From NCBI GenBank assembly GCA_963691655.1, contig OY829329.1, positions 13,220,708-13,284,707 of the forward strand: a DNA stretch of 64,000 nt. The letters run 5' to 3'. The notes under the pieces are model-generated. The model saw only the letters and a list, made by a program, of their open reading frames with translations. It had not been told where the DNA came from and did no database searches. The DNA comes from Toxonevra muliebris (lineage: Eukaryota; Arthropoda; Insecta; Diptera; Pallopteridae). The translations under genes were made by a program, and so were the position numbers. Positions 1 through 11,795 of this stretch are shown piece by piece. Each line of letters starts with the position of its first letter. Within the stretch, counting starts at the first letter, position 1.

Positions 1-404
1 CTTTCGTTTTGTTTGTGTGTTATATTTTTTGTGATTGTTATTGTTTTTTTTTTTTTTTTGCTATCTGCCGTTATTCCAAGTGACCTCTAATTTGCTTAAT
101 GATACGAAATTCCACACATAGTCACACACACAGCAGTCTGACATTCACACACACACACACACACACAAAAATTTACAAACAAATCGCGATAACTTCATAC
201 GCAGATGAGTTCGTTCAGAATTTTGTGCGTATTATAGTTGATTTTTTACCTATGGGTATATATAAATATATATATATATATATGTAATTGTTATGGTATA
301 TGTTACACTCAATAAAATAATGATAGTAATATCGAAACTATCATGAGTCAAAATATTCTTGAAGGCAATCAACATACAGGGTATAACCCTTTGAATGCAA
401 AGTA
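1..404. other. AT-rich flank with microsatellites
   Basis: No gene is visible. It holds a (CA)n run at about 146-167 and a (TA)n run at about 257-283. Short open frames across these runs are low-complexity and not credible as genes. Confidence 0.7.
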
Positions 405-714
405 AGACTGTTTTACACGACGCCTTTATTCAGGCAGGGTGACTTTTTTTTAGGCGAAAAAGATGAGCGGCAAGGGAAATAGACAAAAACGCATGAGTTT
501 CTTGCGTTAATTCTGACATTCGTTATGTTCTTTTTTTCTTTTCTTACATTAGCACATAAATGTGGTTGTTTTATATGACTGTGTTTGCCTATAAAATGTC
601 AAAATAATGCAAGAGCTTGCCTGATTTCAAGCATCGTATTAACATGAGCGGTCATAACAAAAGAGAATAACCGATTACACTTGCCTGAATAAAGGCGTCG
701 TATAAAAGCAGTCT
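405..714. mobile_element. MITE with ~32-bp terminal inverted repeats
   Basis: The left end (405-436) and the reverse complement of the right end (682-714) match over about 32 bases with one indel and one mismatch; the shared core is ACGACGCCTTTATTCAGGCA. The ~245 bp interior has no coding capacity. A target duplication is not clear, so the superfamily is unassigned. It is a non-autonomous DNA transposon by structure alone. Confidence 0.75.
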
Positions 715-734
715 ATTGTGTTGTGTAGAAAAGT

Positions 735-800
735 AAGGCGAGAGGGAATCGAACCCGAGACTCGGAAGAGATGAAACTCTAACACGCTGAATTATTGCTC
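735..800 (-). other. tRNA-like fragment with Pol III B box
   Basis: On the minus strand, 744-754 reads GGTTCGATTCC, a perfect B-box/T-loop. Upstream sequence resembles the D-arm to anticodon half of a tRNA (a TCAGCG stretch followed by GTTAGAG). The T-stem pairs over only three bases and no complete acceptor stem can be folded. It is most likely a decayed tRNA or the head of a SINE rather than a functional tRNA gene. Confidence 0.3.
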
Positions 801-3410
801 GTGGAGACGGTGTGTTACGAGTTCTTTATAATGACACTCTGCAATATCCACGAACCCAGTATAGTTTAAAGGAGCATTATAGGGTACGATCTGAATTATT
901 GATTCACAACAGTCATTTTTGTACATGTCTACAATTTACTGCTTTCAAGTTTGTCTACAAGGCTTTTTGATTGTCTACAAGGTTTGTTGTCACTGATTTT
1001 AATACTCAAGACACTGAAATTATCAACAAAACCTTTATTGATCTACAAGCAAAAATGTTAACGGTTACTAATTTCAAAGAATTTTCGCGGTAATTGTCTT
1101 TGCACATATAAATTCTATAGAAAAAGCTCTGGGCTCTTTATGACCTTAAGGTTACAGTAAACGTAAAAACACAATCTGGAGAACAACATTAAAGAAAACA
1201 AATTTACTCTTTGACTGTCTTGTTCTTTATTTAAGTACATGTACTTTTGGCTTCTCGGCTGCGCTTACGAGTACGCAACGACGATTTCTCTCACCTCTCT
1301 TGATCTCTTCTTTTTCCACTAATACCTTCTCATTTGAGTACAATTGCACTTTGTAATAAATAAACTTTGTGTTTTTGGTACTCGGACGCGTTTACGACTA
1401 CGCAACGACGATTTCTCTCACCTCTTTTTTTTTTTTTTTTTGTCAAACGGTATTGTAAAAATTTAACTCTTAAAGAACTTACACACATACTAAGATTTTA
1501 CTTTGGTAACTTCTATTGAGCATCTCTCTCTCTCTCATTAGTCTAGAGCAGCGGTGGCCACCTATACATACACAATGATCGATTGAGCAATTTTTCAATT
1601 GTAATGACCTCTGTATGTGTGAAATTTCTTACGCTCATTTGCCTACGTCTTTGGCATACGCTGGTCTAGAGTATTTCATCCACTCTCTTCTCTCTCAAAA
1701 AGTTGATTATCTTAGTCGGGTCAATGAATGACAGTTCAGTTCTGTGTACTTAATTTTTTTTCGACGAAATTTCTAAGTATTTCTATCAAAACAAAACACC
1801 AAAAAAAAAAGATCAAAAACAGAAACAGGTGTGCCTGTTTCTAGTTAATAAAATAATAATAAAAAAAAACGAAGAAGAAGAAAACACAGAAACCTTCGCT
1901 AAAAAAAAATTTCAATAAAAACCAATTTGACTTATTTACTTCTTTGTGTATTTAACTTAATTTAAAATAGAGTTAATTTAATTAAAATGGTTTTTTATTA
2001 CGCGTTGATAAAATTCTGTTTCCGTTTTTTCTGATTTTTATTATTATTTTTGGTCTGCAAAATTTTATGGCAACGTAAAAAAAAAAGTAATGTTTTCAAC
2101 ACATTTTTAAATATGCAATAATCTAATTTAAATTGTTGAAAAAAAAAAACACAAATATAAAAACAAAAGCTTACATTAAATTTTAATTCATTCTAAAACT
2201 AGTTCGCATAAAGATAACTTCAAAGCTTTGCCGCCAACGCCATGATGAATTCGTGGTTAATGTGGTGGTGGTGGTAATGGTGGCGCCTGCGGTAATCTCT
2301 AAAGCTGTTTATTAATTAAACTCTTACTTTAACCATTTTAAATTACTTGATGCATTTGCACCGCAAAAAAATATGAACGTTAAAATTTTTGGCCAAAATA
2401 CAAGTTACCGTTTTGATTTAGAGCGTTTTAGATTTTATCGCGTTTTAGATTTTATGAAAATTTTTTAAAAAATCGCATAAATTATTCTTTGTTTTTTAAT
2501 TTCTTTGTTTTATTTATTTATTAATTTTTTTTTGTTAATTAAATGCGCAGCTAATAGCTTAAGAAGAAAGAAAGAATTATGTATTTGAAATGTAAAAGAA
2601 ATTGAGATGCGTCACAAAAATATCACACACGTACAGACGACAACGACGAATGCTGGCAGCAATAACACGTCAAAATATTGAATATATACACATATACGCG
2701 AGTATATATCAGCAATATCAGCATCACAAGCATCGCTATTATCCAAATTTACTACGACCTCATCATCATCTTTGTGATCATCTTTATCATGAGCATCATC
2801 ATCATCTTTATTTTCGACATTCCCATCATCATTATTAAAATCAAATCAACACGCAACATTTTTGCCATTTTTGACTACAAACATAAATAGATATATTGTA
2901 AAAATTAATTTATAAAAAAGAAGCATATCAAATTGTTGATTGAACAATCAAACATATGACAAATGTATTTTACAGCTTTTTTATTAGCAATAAACAACCT
3001 ACTCTATATACACCTGTAATAAAATGTTTGTTAAGATATGCTAAATAAAAAACTTTGAACTGTGGCAAAAAAAATTGTCAAACTTAAAGATATGAAATAA
3101 GGTAGCTGAAATGGCGTTAGTTAGGCCATACACTAAAGAAGTCAAGTAATAAAATTGTCTCATTGAATTTAGATTAAAATCTACAGGCCTCAAGTAAGAG
3201 TCCGGCGACCAGCATCTACCTGTAGGTCAACAATATTTACAGAAACAACATCCCAGGAAGAAAATGGAAGGTGTTTATTGACGTTTTATATTTCACGAGG
3301 GGTTAGAGGACACCAAAGAAAAGTGAAGAAAGAAGACGAAGAAAAAAAATTAATACTTAATATTTTTATGATGGGGGCAGTCATTTCCAACAAGTCTCTT
3401 AGAATTATTT
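801..3410. other. AT-rich intergenic DNA, no gene seen
   Basis: No gene is recognised. It holds a diverged direct duplication (about 1242-1300 and 1370-1425, sharing CGCAACGACGATTTCTCTCA), a perfect 9-bp-stem hairpin at 1821-1842, and CAT-rich trinucleotide sequence at about 2690-2840. Two overlapping short open frames in the CAT-rich stretch are low-complexity. Confidence 0.6.
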
Positions 3411-3416
3411 ATTTAT

Positions 3417-4213
3417 ATGATTTGTGTTTATAACCGTACTCTTTTGAAGCTTACATACTCTCTTTTTTGGTTCTCCTCTTTTGTACACTCTCTTTTTTTA
3501 AAGTTGATGCAAAAAAAAAGAAAAGAAAAAAACTCTCTTTTTTGTCTCTTCTCTTTTCTACACTCTCTTTTTTTAAGGTTGATACATGGTGAAATCATGT
3601 TAGAACAATTTCACCTTGGTAAAAACGACACATTTTTGTTGTTGCGTCAGAGATACCATTAAATGCCGAAATCAGGCGTACAACAAAACAACAATAACAA
3701 TACATCTTTGTTGTTGGGCTCATAATAGCGGCATGCAGTGAATGTCAAAATGGAGGCAAAAAAAAAGAAGAAGAATGAGTTGCTCGTAACTTTACCTTAT
3801 GCGTTGATGCAAAAAAACAACATACTCTCTTTTTTGTCTCCCCTCTTTTGTACACTCTCTTTTTTTAAGATTGATACAAAAAAATATACTTTTTTATTAA
3901 TTTTGTTATAAATTTGTAAATATCTTGTTTAATTTCCAAATATGTTTTCAATAGAAAAAGCGAATTTTTATTTTGCAGTCTTATTTTTAAATAAACTTTT
4001 AAAATTTAGAAAAACATTTAATAATAATCTGATAAAATTTCCATTCTGTACCGAGCCAAGGCTGGATTTTCACAACAGAATTTGAGTAATGCTTGGTTTT
4101 CGCTATGTCTTATTTGCCATTAAACAGAGAGAAAGAGAGAATTTCCCATGTGAAATTTGCCAACATGCTGGCAAATTTGATTTAATTTGACATAGTGAAA
4201 ACCAGGCATTACT
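3417..4213. repeat. Dispersed repeat with CTCTCTTTTTT units and foldback end
   Basis: Three diverged copies of a ~55-bp unit rich in ACTCTCTTTTTT occur at about 3457-3510, 3532-3592 and 3822-3885. They are followed by a foldback: 4086-4111 and 4188-4213 are near-perfect inverted repeats (TAATGCTTGGTTTTCGCTAT against its complement). Parts of this block, including a segment around GCGGCATGCAGTGAAT, recur at 29176-29645, so it is a dispersed family. No coding capacity is seen. Confidence 0.6.
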
Positions 4214-6260
4214 GTCTTATCATCTTCCATGCATAGATGAAATTCTGTTTCATTGGGCAGACTTAACTTATTAAAGTAATATCTGAGTACCTAATTGCCC
4301 AGATATAATCCAGGAGCTGTCTAAGGCACAGTTTAGTGCATGCGAAGAACTAATTTTGGGCGAAGGGAATGGCAAGCTTGACTAAGGTCTCGAATAAGGT
4401 CTAAATATATGAAATATTATTACTTTGCCACCCAGACAGTTTAATCATGTGCTAAGGTAAAAAAATGAAAAGGGAGAAAAAATTATACCCGCCCCCACCT
4501 CCTCAATCTCTAAATCCGCTAATGATCACAATGGTCAGGTACCAAGCAGATTGTAACTTTATTATGGATAGACAAACGCTGGAGACCAACAACTCATTGC
4601 TCATTTACAAGTTTCGAGTACCTTGAAAAAATAATGATAACTACGCCTTTTAACCCCTTTCGAACTATTTATTCATATTTACACAGGTCTCAATGGCGTA
4701 TTATTGCAGCCTGAAAAATAGTGGGTCAAATGCTCAATAGGATTGAAATCCTAGTGCTGGGTCCAACGACCCATTTTCTAGCCGCCTGTATACCAATGAA
4801 GAATTACAACATTGACCTTTCTAAACGGCCCTCAAAACAAGTACTGTAATGAATTTCCTACCAAACCATAGATCCTTAATCAAGTAATTCGACACAGAAT
4901 AAATTAAAGTATTATGAATATTTTCGTTATTTCTTTAGGTCACCGCTGTCACAAGATTAATTTTTGCGATTTTTTAAAAACCATCCAATAAATTTTTATA
5001 AAGATAGGGTTTTTGAAAAGAGAATTGATGGTTCTTTAATTTCAATTACAAATATTTTTGTGGTAATGGTACTGTGGCAGATCAAAGTGAAGAAATTGTG
5101 GTTTTTGTTTGTTAATTTTCAATCGCGTATAACAAATTTTTAATATGTTGTGAGAAAATCTATTTACCCAAACATTATTTCCCATATTTTTAAATGTTTG
5201 TTTACCTTTTAAGATCGTCAATGGAGACTTTTTAGGAACTTTTTTTTACAATGAAATGGGGGTCGAAGGCTGTGAATCTAGATTCGGTTTTACTAGTTTC
5301 CTTACGGTCAGTAAAAGGTTAAGTGAAAAATTAATACTAAGTTACTTTGTCTATCTTTAAAAAAAATATCTAGTAAAAATGCACAGAAAAATTTCATAAA
5401 AAGATCCCATTGAGGGTCACAAAGACAATACAAATCCGGATTCGGTTTAAAGGGCTAAGAACACTCAAATGACCATTGCTAACTTTTCGCAAATTTGACG
5501 AAACCTACAGCTTTAAGAAAGTTATTTGGGCCTCTAGATAAAAGTCGCATAGACTACAGATGGCCTAACTGACAAGTGTGCAATTATAACTTGGACGACA
5601 TGAATGGATGCAAAAATCTCGGTCTAGGGTCTTCATGGCCTGTTGTGTCAGAAAAAAAAAGAATAAAAAGTTTGACTCAAAATTCTATTTCGTAAAAACC
5701 AATTTGTTAACTGTCGTTTTTTTAACATTCTACTTTAAATCCATATTAAATCTATTTAAATTTTAAATATATATCAAAAGTACATCAATATAATTGTAAT
5801 GTAATAATATATATGATTTATTAACATTTTCTGTGTTAAAATTACATTGTCATCACATCAATTATACATTTTTCATGTTGAATTCAATTTAAATTTTATT
5901 TATATTGATATTTTTTTTGTTGTTGTTGGCTGAATATTGTAAAAAAAAAAAACTAAATATGCCCTGGGGTATATGTAAAAAAGAAATTATATAGAGTAAA
6001 TTTATTATATTATTTTTAATTTTAAAAACAGCACTGGTTTAATTTAGATAGGAAATTCGCTTTGAATTATTTGAAATTAAAACAAAATATACCTAGGTAC
6101 CAAATTCGAACATCTTTATAACTAAAAATTGGAACATCAATGTTCAGAATTCGTGTTTTGAACTGCGTGGAATTATAATAACTAAAATATGAATTAAATA
6201 CTTTTAGTTCGATATTTTGTAGATGTCTGGTAAATATCGCATCTATTGTTATTCTTTCTG
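4214..6260. other. Intergenic DNA, no gene seen
   Basis: No supportable gene. A stretch at about 4490-4527 ends in TCTAAATCCGCTAATGATCA, one of several copies of a terminal motif scattered through the window. The rest is unstructured AT-rich sequence. Confidence 0.6.
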
Positions 6261-6267
6261 AATTTGG

Positions 6268-6975
6268 TTGTTTCTTCTATTGGGTTAACTCTTACGAAAT
6301 AAATTCTTTTAGTCCCTTTTAAATATGAGAGAAAGAGAGTATCATACACAATGAGAGAGCTGACATCGTGATCGAAATGTATTTAAAAGTTAGTAAAAAG
6401 ACTAGTATTTTTCATAAAATATTAGTATTTCCAATAAAATGCAACAATGTATCTTCAGCAACCCCATTTTATTTGAAATGATGCAGGTTTTTTTCGTCAG
6501 TAAAAAAATTTGAAGTGAAATGGGTTCATCCTCTCTTTTGCTCAGTGTTCATTTTTCAAAGCAACAACAATTTCATTGTTAGACAGCAAAACATTGATCA
6601 TGTAATATCGCCCTATGGGAATCGGTGCCATGTAATACAAACAGATTTGCCGGCTCTCTCAATGTCATCTCAAATTAGAGAGTGCTTGACTGCAGAGAAG
6701 TTTACTGTTATCGTGTTGTTTCATAGACACTGACTGTGTTGACATCGTAATCGACTTTTTTTTATATATGTATGCATATGGGAATCGGCGCCATGTAATA
6801 CAAACAGATTCGCCGTCTCTCTCAATGTCATCTCAAATTAGAGAGTGGTTGACTGCAGTGAAATTTACTGTTATCGTGTTGTTTTTGCAAGAAATTCTTT
6901 TAGTGCAAGAACATAATTATAAGAGAGAGAGAGAGTGCTGTTCATGTTGCTCTCTTGCAAGAGTTGAGTTTATTT
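6268..6975 (-). repeat. GAGA-rich dispersed repeat, copy 1 (reverse orientation)
   Basis: Read on the minus strand, this matches the copies at 51283-51690 and 55262-55670. They share a block around TTGCACTAAAAGAATTT, a block around CGATCACGAT followed by CTCTCA tracts, and, with the third copy, an end near ACCCAATAGAAGAAACAAC. This copy also has an internal direct duplication (about 6615-6728 and 6778-6890) that makes two similar short open frames. Family not recognised. Confidence 0.65.
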
Positions 6976-7006
6976 GTTTTGTTGTACCTACATGTATATT
7001 AACATA

Positions 7007-7268
7007 TCGGTGGTCATACGTTGACCTCTCGTATGTAGACTTTCACCACTTTTAGAAGACAAAGCAATAACGCAATAAATTTCTATAAACAATATATAAA
7101 AATAAGCTTAAAATAAAAAAAAAAATAATTCCAAAAATATTTTTTTCTTATTTAAAATGATTTAAAACCACATTTTACATATTCTTTATGTATATTTATT
7201 GATTTTTTGTCGTCTCTTCCAAAAGTGGTGAAAAAACCACATACGAGGGGTCAACGTATGACCATCGA
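7007..7268. mobile_element. MITE with ~55-bp terminal inverted repeats
   Basis: About 7007-7062 and the reverse complement of about 7208-7268 align over roughly 55 bases with a few mismatches; both ends contain GGTCATACGTTGACC and a CACCACTTTT block. The ~140 bp between is AT-rich and non-coding. Target duplication is unclear. It abuts the GAGA-rich repeat to its left. Confidence 0.75.
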
Positions 7269-10070
7269 AATGCACGTCCAAAAATAAAATTCGACTATTT
7301 CCGCTAATTTTGATATATTTATCAAAATTAGATTTTTCATTATTTTCTAATATTCTATGACTACTACAATCTTATCACTACATAAGACTACATTGTATTT
7401 AAATTATAAGTAATTAAAAATATTAAATGACAGCATGCACGTAAATAAATATAATACCCTCAATTATCGATCTCATCGCATAAAATAATTAAATAAATTA
7501 GATCTATTAAGTTGTTCGATCGTGTGTAATTTCACACGTGACGGTCTTAGGGTATTTCGATTATGATCTATAAAAATAAATTACTATAGAGGTATCAATA
7601 TAGTACAAAGTATAAAGTAATTTACCTTCAAGTATAGTAGTATGACACAAATATTTAAATGAAATATTTGTGAAAAATATTTGAACGAAAAATTTATGAA
7701 AAATATTTAATCGAAATATTTGTGAAAACTATTTGTAAACAAATAATTTTCTTATCACTTAATATTGAATTTAATTTGAATGCATGAAAATTTTAAATAA
7801 ATTCAGTCAAGTGATTTTAAAAATTAAAAACAAAAATCATGAACGTGTTAACTCCTGAATTTAAATTAAATAATAAAATATAAGTATGTGCATTACAAAT
7901 TGAAAAATTAAGTTAATCATAATACAAAGTAATAAATTTGATTGCAAAATTATTTACTTACTTATATACATACATATCTACGATTATGAATATGTATGTA
8001 TGTATCTATCAAAACGTATCTAAGATACTTTGGTAATATATAGAAATGAACGCAACTCAATGCAGATTTTTATGATGAAAAATGACAGCTTAGAAAACTT
8101 TTGACATTTGAAAATTAATCATTGTAATTAACTATGCAGATGAAAAAAAAAAAAAAAAATTCAAAAATGCCTGCATATATATATTTTTGTTTGTTTTTTT
8201 ATTCAAATGGTAAACTAGTCAAGTGTAAAGCAAAAATTCGCAACTTATTGCAAGCAATATGAAATTTGGGACAACAAATCATCGAGATATGCAAAACATG
8301 TATATGCCAGAGATACTTTTACCTATGTAGATACAAATACAAGGTATCGTAAAAATAAAAGTGAAACTATGTATCTGCATTGCATTGTGCATGACGTTAT
8401 AAATACGCCCCACAAGGTCGAAATTATTACGATGTTGCACAGTGTATTGAATAAATTTACTTTTATTTAAAAAGTAAAAGTGCGAAACTTTGTATTAAAA
8501 TTATTGTCACTTTGAACTTGTGTAATTGAAGCTGTTTTAAATTTGTATTGGTGTTATGAATTATTAATTGGAATTATTGTATTATGGATTACAAAAAACT
8601 AAGTTTTTTATAAGGACCTTTCTAACTAAACAGATTCTAACCTAGTATACAACTTCTCTTTAGTTCAGGTGACTTTTTCAGCTTTTTAATTCGAACGCAG
8701 GAAAGTTTATTGTACTTGATTTCTCTATTGAATATTTGTTCGCCCTTTTCTACTATGAAATGAAGGTACCTAGTCGCTTTCAACCATTCTCTCAACTTCA
8801 CATTGCTTACGTTTTCTGCTACATTATTTGTCTACGCACCGGATAATAAAGCAAACAACGCTGCATTGACCTGAAATTTTTGAAACCAATTCTTCATGCA
8901 AGTTCTGCACTTTTCGATTTAATTTCAATTTGATTCAATGTATTTTATTTGATATAATTTTAATAATTAAATAATGAAATTAAATGTGAACTGCCAAATT
9001 TGGAAGAAATTTGCAAAAAAAATTTTCCAAATCAAAAATATAAATCGTTATTATTTGTATTTCTTTTGAAAAGTTTTATTGTAGTTTTTGTTTCACATTA
9101 CCCAAACTTTGCACTTCGAACTTTGTTAGTTTATAAAAATCGGACTACTGGTTCAAAAGATTCATCATTTTTGTAGCGGACAATTTTGTTCGGCGCAGCA
9201 ATTGCAAGTCAAAACTCATGAAAATTAAATAGAAAAAAAAGAATAAAGAGGAAATGAATGAGTGAGTGAGGTGAGTTGCACACGCATATATATATATATA
9301 ATACCCAAAATATTGAAAGTTCTTAAATAATTAATGGAGTTTAATTAATAAAAAACTTATGGAGACTGCTAAATTGCAAACTTTCAACATTTTGGGGTTT
9401 ATAATATAAAATACGCAGCAGGTTTTTATTCGACTTTTGAGTTTAGCTGTTATTCCTTATTGCCACAGATATGTGCAAATTTGTTTCACATGCTTTGTCA
9501 TCATTGTTGTTGTGTTTTTCTCGAATGCAACTCTTCGTTTTATTTTGTTTGCACAAAAGATGTTGTTGTTTTTGTTTCAAATCAATTACCTATTATCAGA
9601 ATGAGCAGATGCTTCTTGGTTAACGGAACTCCTTAGTATATTTGTTGTTGTTTCTTTCTATTCTTTTTCTCTATTAATACTTTCCAGAAGCTCGGATGAA
9701 TCGGAACCTGAAGCACCTTAAACCAGTCAAATTTAATAACATCTTTGAAAATTTTATATTTTTATCTTTTTTTTTTCAAATTAAAAAAATGAAATATTTA
9801 AGTTTTTTCTTTGGTTAATAAAAAAATATTAATTTTTTATTGTATTACAAATGACCAAAAATGACCGAAAACAACGGTCAACCATTTTCGGTCTCACTTT
9901 TCATTTTCATCTCTATTTCCATCTCTAGTCGTGTGTAAAAAATATATAGTACCGTTATCGATATGAGTTTACCATTGCAAAAACATTCTAGTGAGAAATA
10001 TTTAACGATCAGACCGGTAATTCAGTTTTTTAAAGAACACATTCTCTGAGTTAGAAGTATTACCCTGCGG
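7269..10070. other. AT-rich intergenic DNA with hairpin and TATA/AATAAA pair
   Basis: No gene is supported. Two structures stand out. A TATAAATA box (about 8398-8405) has an AATAAA signal only ~50 bases downstream (8450-8455), as in an LTR. A foldback lies at 9298-9405, whose arms (about 9299-9322 and 9378-9404) match imperfectly. Everything else is AT-rich with short homopolymer runs. Confidence 0.5.
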
Positions 10071-10087
10071 TCACACATACAAGTAAA

Positions 10088-10136
10088 CTACTGCAAGTAG
10101 AGAATACGTATTATGTTCGAAAATTACTTGCAGTAG
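10088..10136. repeat. Inverted repeat around CTACTGCAAGTA
   Basis: CTACTGCAAGTA at about 10089 is mirrored by TACTTGCAGTAG ending about 10136, a 12-bp perfect stem with a ~25-base loop. The sequence just downstream (around AATGTATTGAGTTTT) recurs near 49890 inside a hAT-type MITE, so this may be part of a decayed repeat. Confidence 0.5.
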
Positions 10137-10239
10137 CAAATGTGTGAGTGTGTGGGTGTTAGTGAAAAAGTGTGAATGTATTGAGTTTTTCGCACTTGCA
10201 CTTGCTCGTGTAGCCCCGGGGTTAAAGAGCAAGAATGAG

Positions 10240-10535
10240 TTCAATTAACTCAAAACATTTAACGAAAGAGCGCTCAATATTCGAAAATGAGGAAACAAAG
10301 AGAGACGCTCTTTAAGTGAGTAATATTGAGGAGGAGGAGCATAATATTTCCTCTCAATAACGAGTTTTTGCGGACTTTGACATTAATGAATTCAATTAAC
10401 TCAAAATATTAAACGAAAGAGCGCTCAATATTCGAAAATGAGAAAACAAAGAGAGTCGCTCTCTAAGTGAGTAAAATCGAGGAGGAGGAGCCTACTATTT
10501 CATCTCAGTAGAGAGTTGCGAACTCTGACATTAAC
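10240..10535. repeat. Tandem duplication, ~151-bp unit
   Basis: Two head-to-tail copies (about 10240-10390 and 10391-10535) share TTCAATTAACTCAAAA, AGAGCGCTCAATATTCGAAA and a GAGGAGGAGGAGC block. Divergence is modest, so the duplication is fairly recent. No open frame spans it. Confidence 0.8.
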
Positions 10536-11795
10536 TACTGTACTTCTCTCTCTTTCTCTTTCTCTCTGCTAGCATTATCATATTCCGTTTGTTTTTGCTA
10601 TTCAGATGAGTTGTCCTGGGGCCAACTTCCACGTTTTCTACATTTTTCTGGATTAGATTGATTTTAAATTCATTTTTGCAGGTGAGCAGAAAGATCTTCT
10701 AATCAATTCATAAGACCATTGTACTTTAGAGAATAGAGAAAGTACTGAGAAAGAAGAAGATTTAAAAAGAACAAAATAAAACAAAATTTGTAAGCTTCCC
10801 ACTCGCTATGCAGCAAGGCATATTTAATAGGGTGAAGTCATGGACAAACGTCATAGTTATTATCAGTAAAGAAAATTACTAATTGGAATATAATCAATTG
10901 AAAACATTAACAATTCTTACAATAACTAAAGCATTTTTGATAAGAAATTGATATGCTTGAATGCACTGTGCACTATGCAATTCAAATAGTTAACTAAAAG
11001 TCACGATTGTTCAGTAATAAATGTGAACTATGTTTGTATGCAGTAGAAGTAAGTAAGTAGAAATAGTAGAAGTAGAAGTTATATTACCAAGCATTAGTTG
11101 TTGTAATCTTATTAGTGGTAGTAGTTATAAAAAAAAAAAAACAAAACAATATTATCAAAACTATAGTAAATTTATTTTGTTATTGTAATTTTTTGTTATT
11201 CGCGCATGAAAAGTAAATAAACAAAAACTTTTTAAGCGTGTAGCGTGCTAAATTACATGCTTCCCTTTTTGTTGTTGCTCTTGATGCAGTTTTTTTTTTT
11301 TTTTTTTTGTTATTCTTGTTGTTTCAAAATAAAATTCTTAAAATATTTTCAAGTTTATATTTTCCGCGCAAATGAGACTTAAATATGTAAAAGGTGGAGG
11401 GGCGGGCCAGGCAGGCAGGCAGGGATGAAGAAAAGAAGAGAGGGGTAAGTGATAGAGAGAGCAGTTGTAAAGAGTTGTGGTATGGTGGAGTCTTATCGCA
11501 AGTTTTTATATTAATTTTACTTGCAATTTGGCGCGCTAAATTGCTGCATAAACAAAAATATTTATATTTAAATGTATGTATGTGTGTGTGTATATATGAT
11601 TATACCTATACATATTCAACACAACAAGACATAATAAAAACATTTACAGCGTAGAAAAATGAACAACCAATTGCAATACGATATTATTTTAATTTTATTT
11701 TAAATTAATTCATTTTTATAGCATAAAAATATATGTACGTATAAAAATATGTGTAGGTATAGAAAAATCAGCCACATCCCACACAGCTATTAGCA

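Noticed and set aside
735..800. Functional tRNA gene
   Set aside because: The B box is perfect, but the T-stem pairs over only three bases and no acceptor stem can be formed.
2602..2890. His-rich or Ile-rich frames over CAT repeats
   Set aside because: Two overlapping frames of a trinucleotide-rich stretch; low complexity only.
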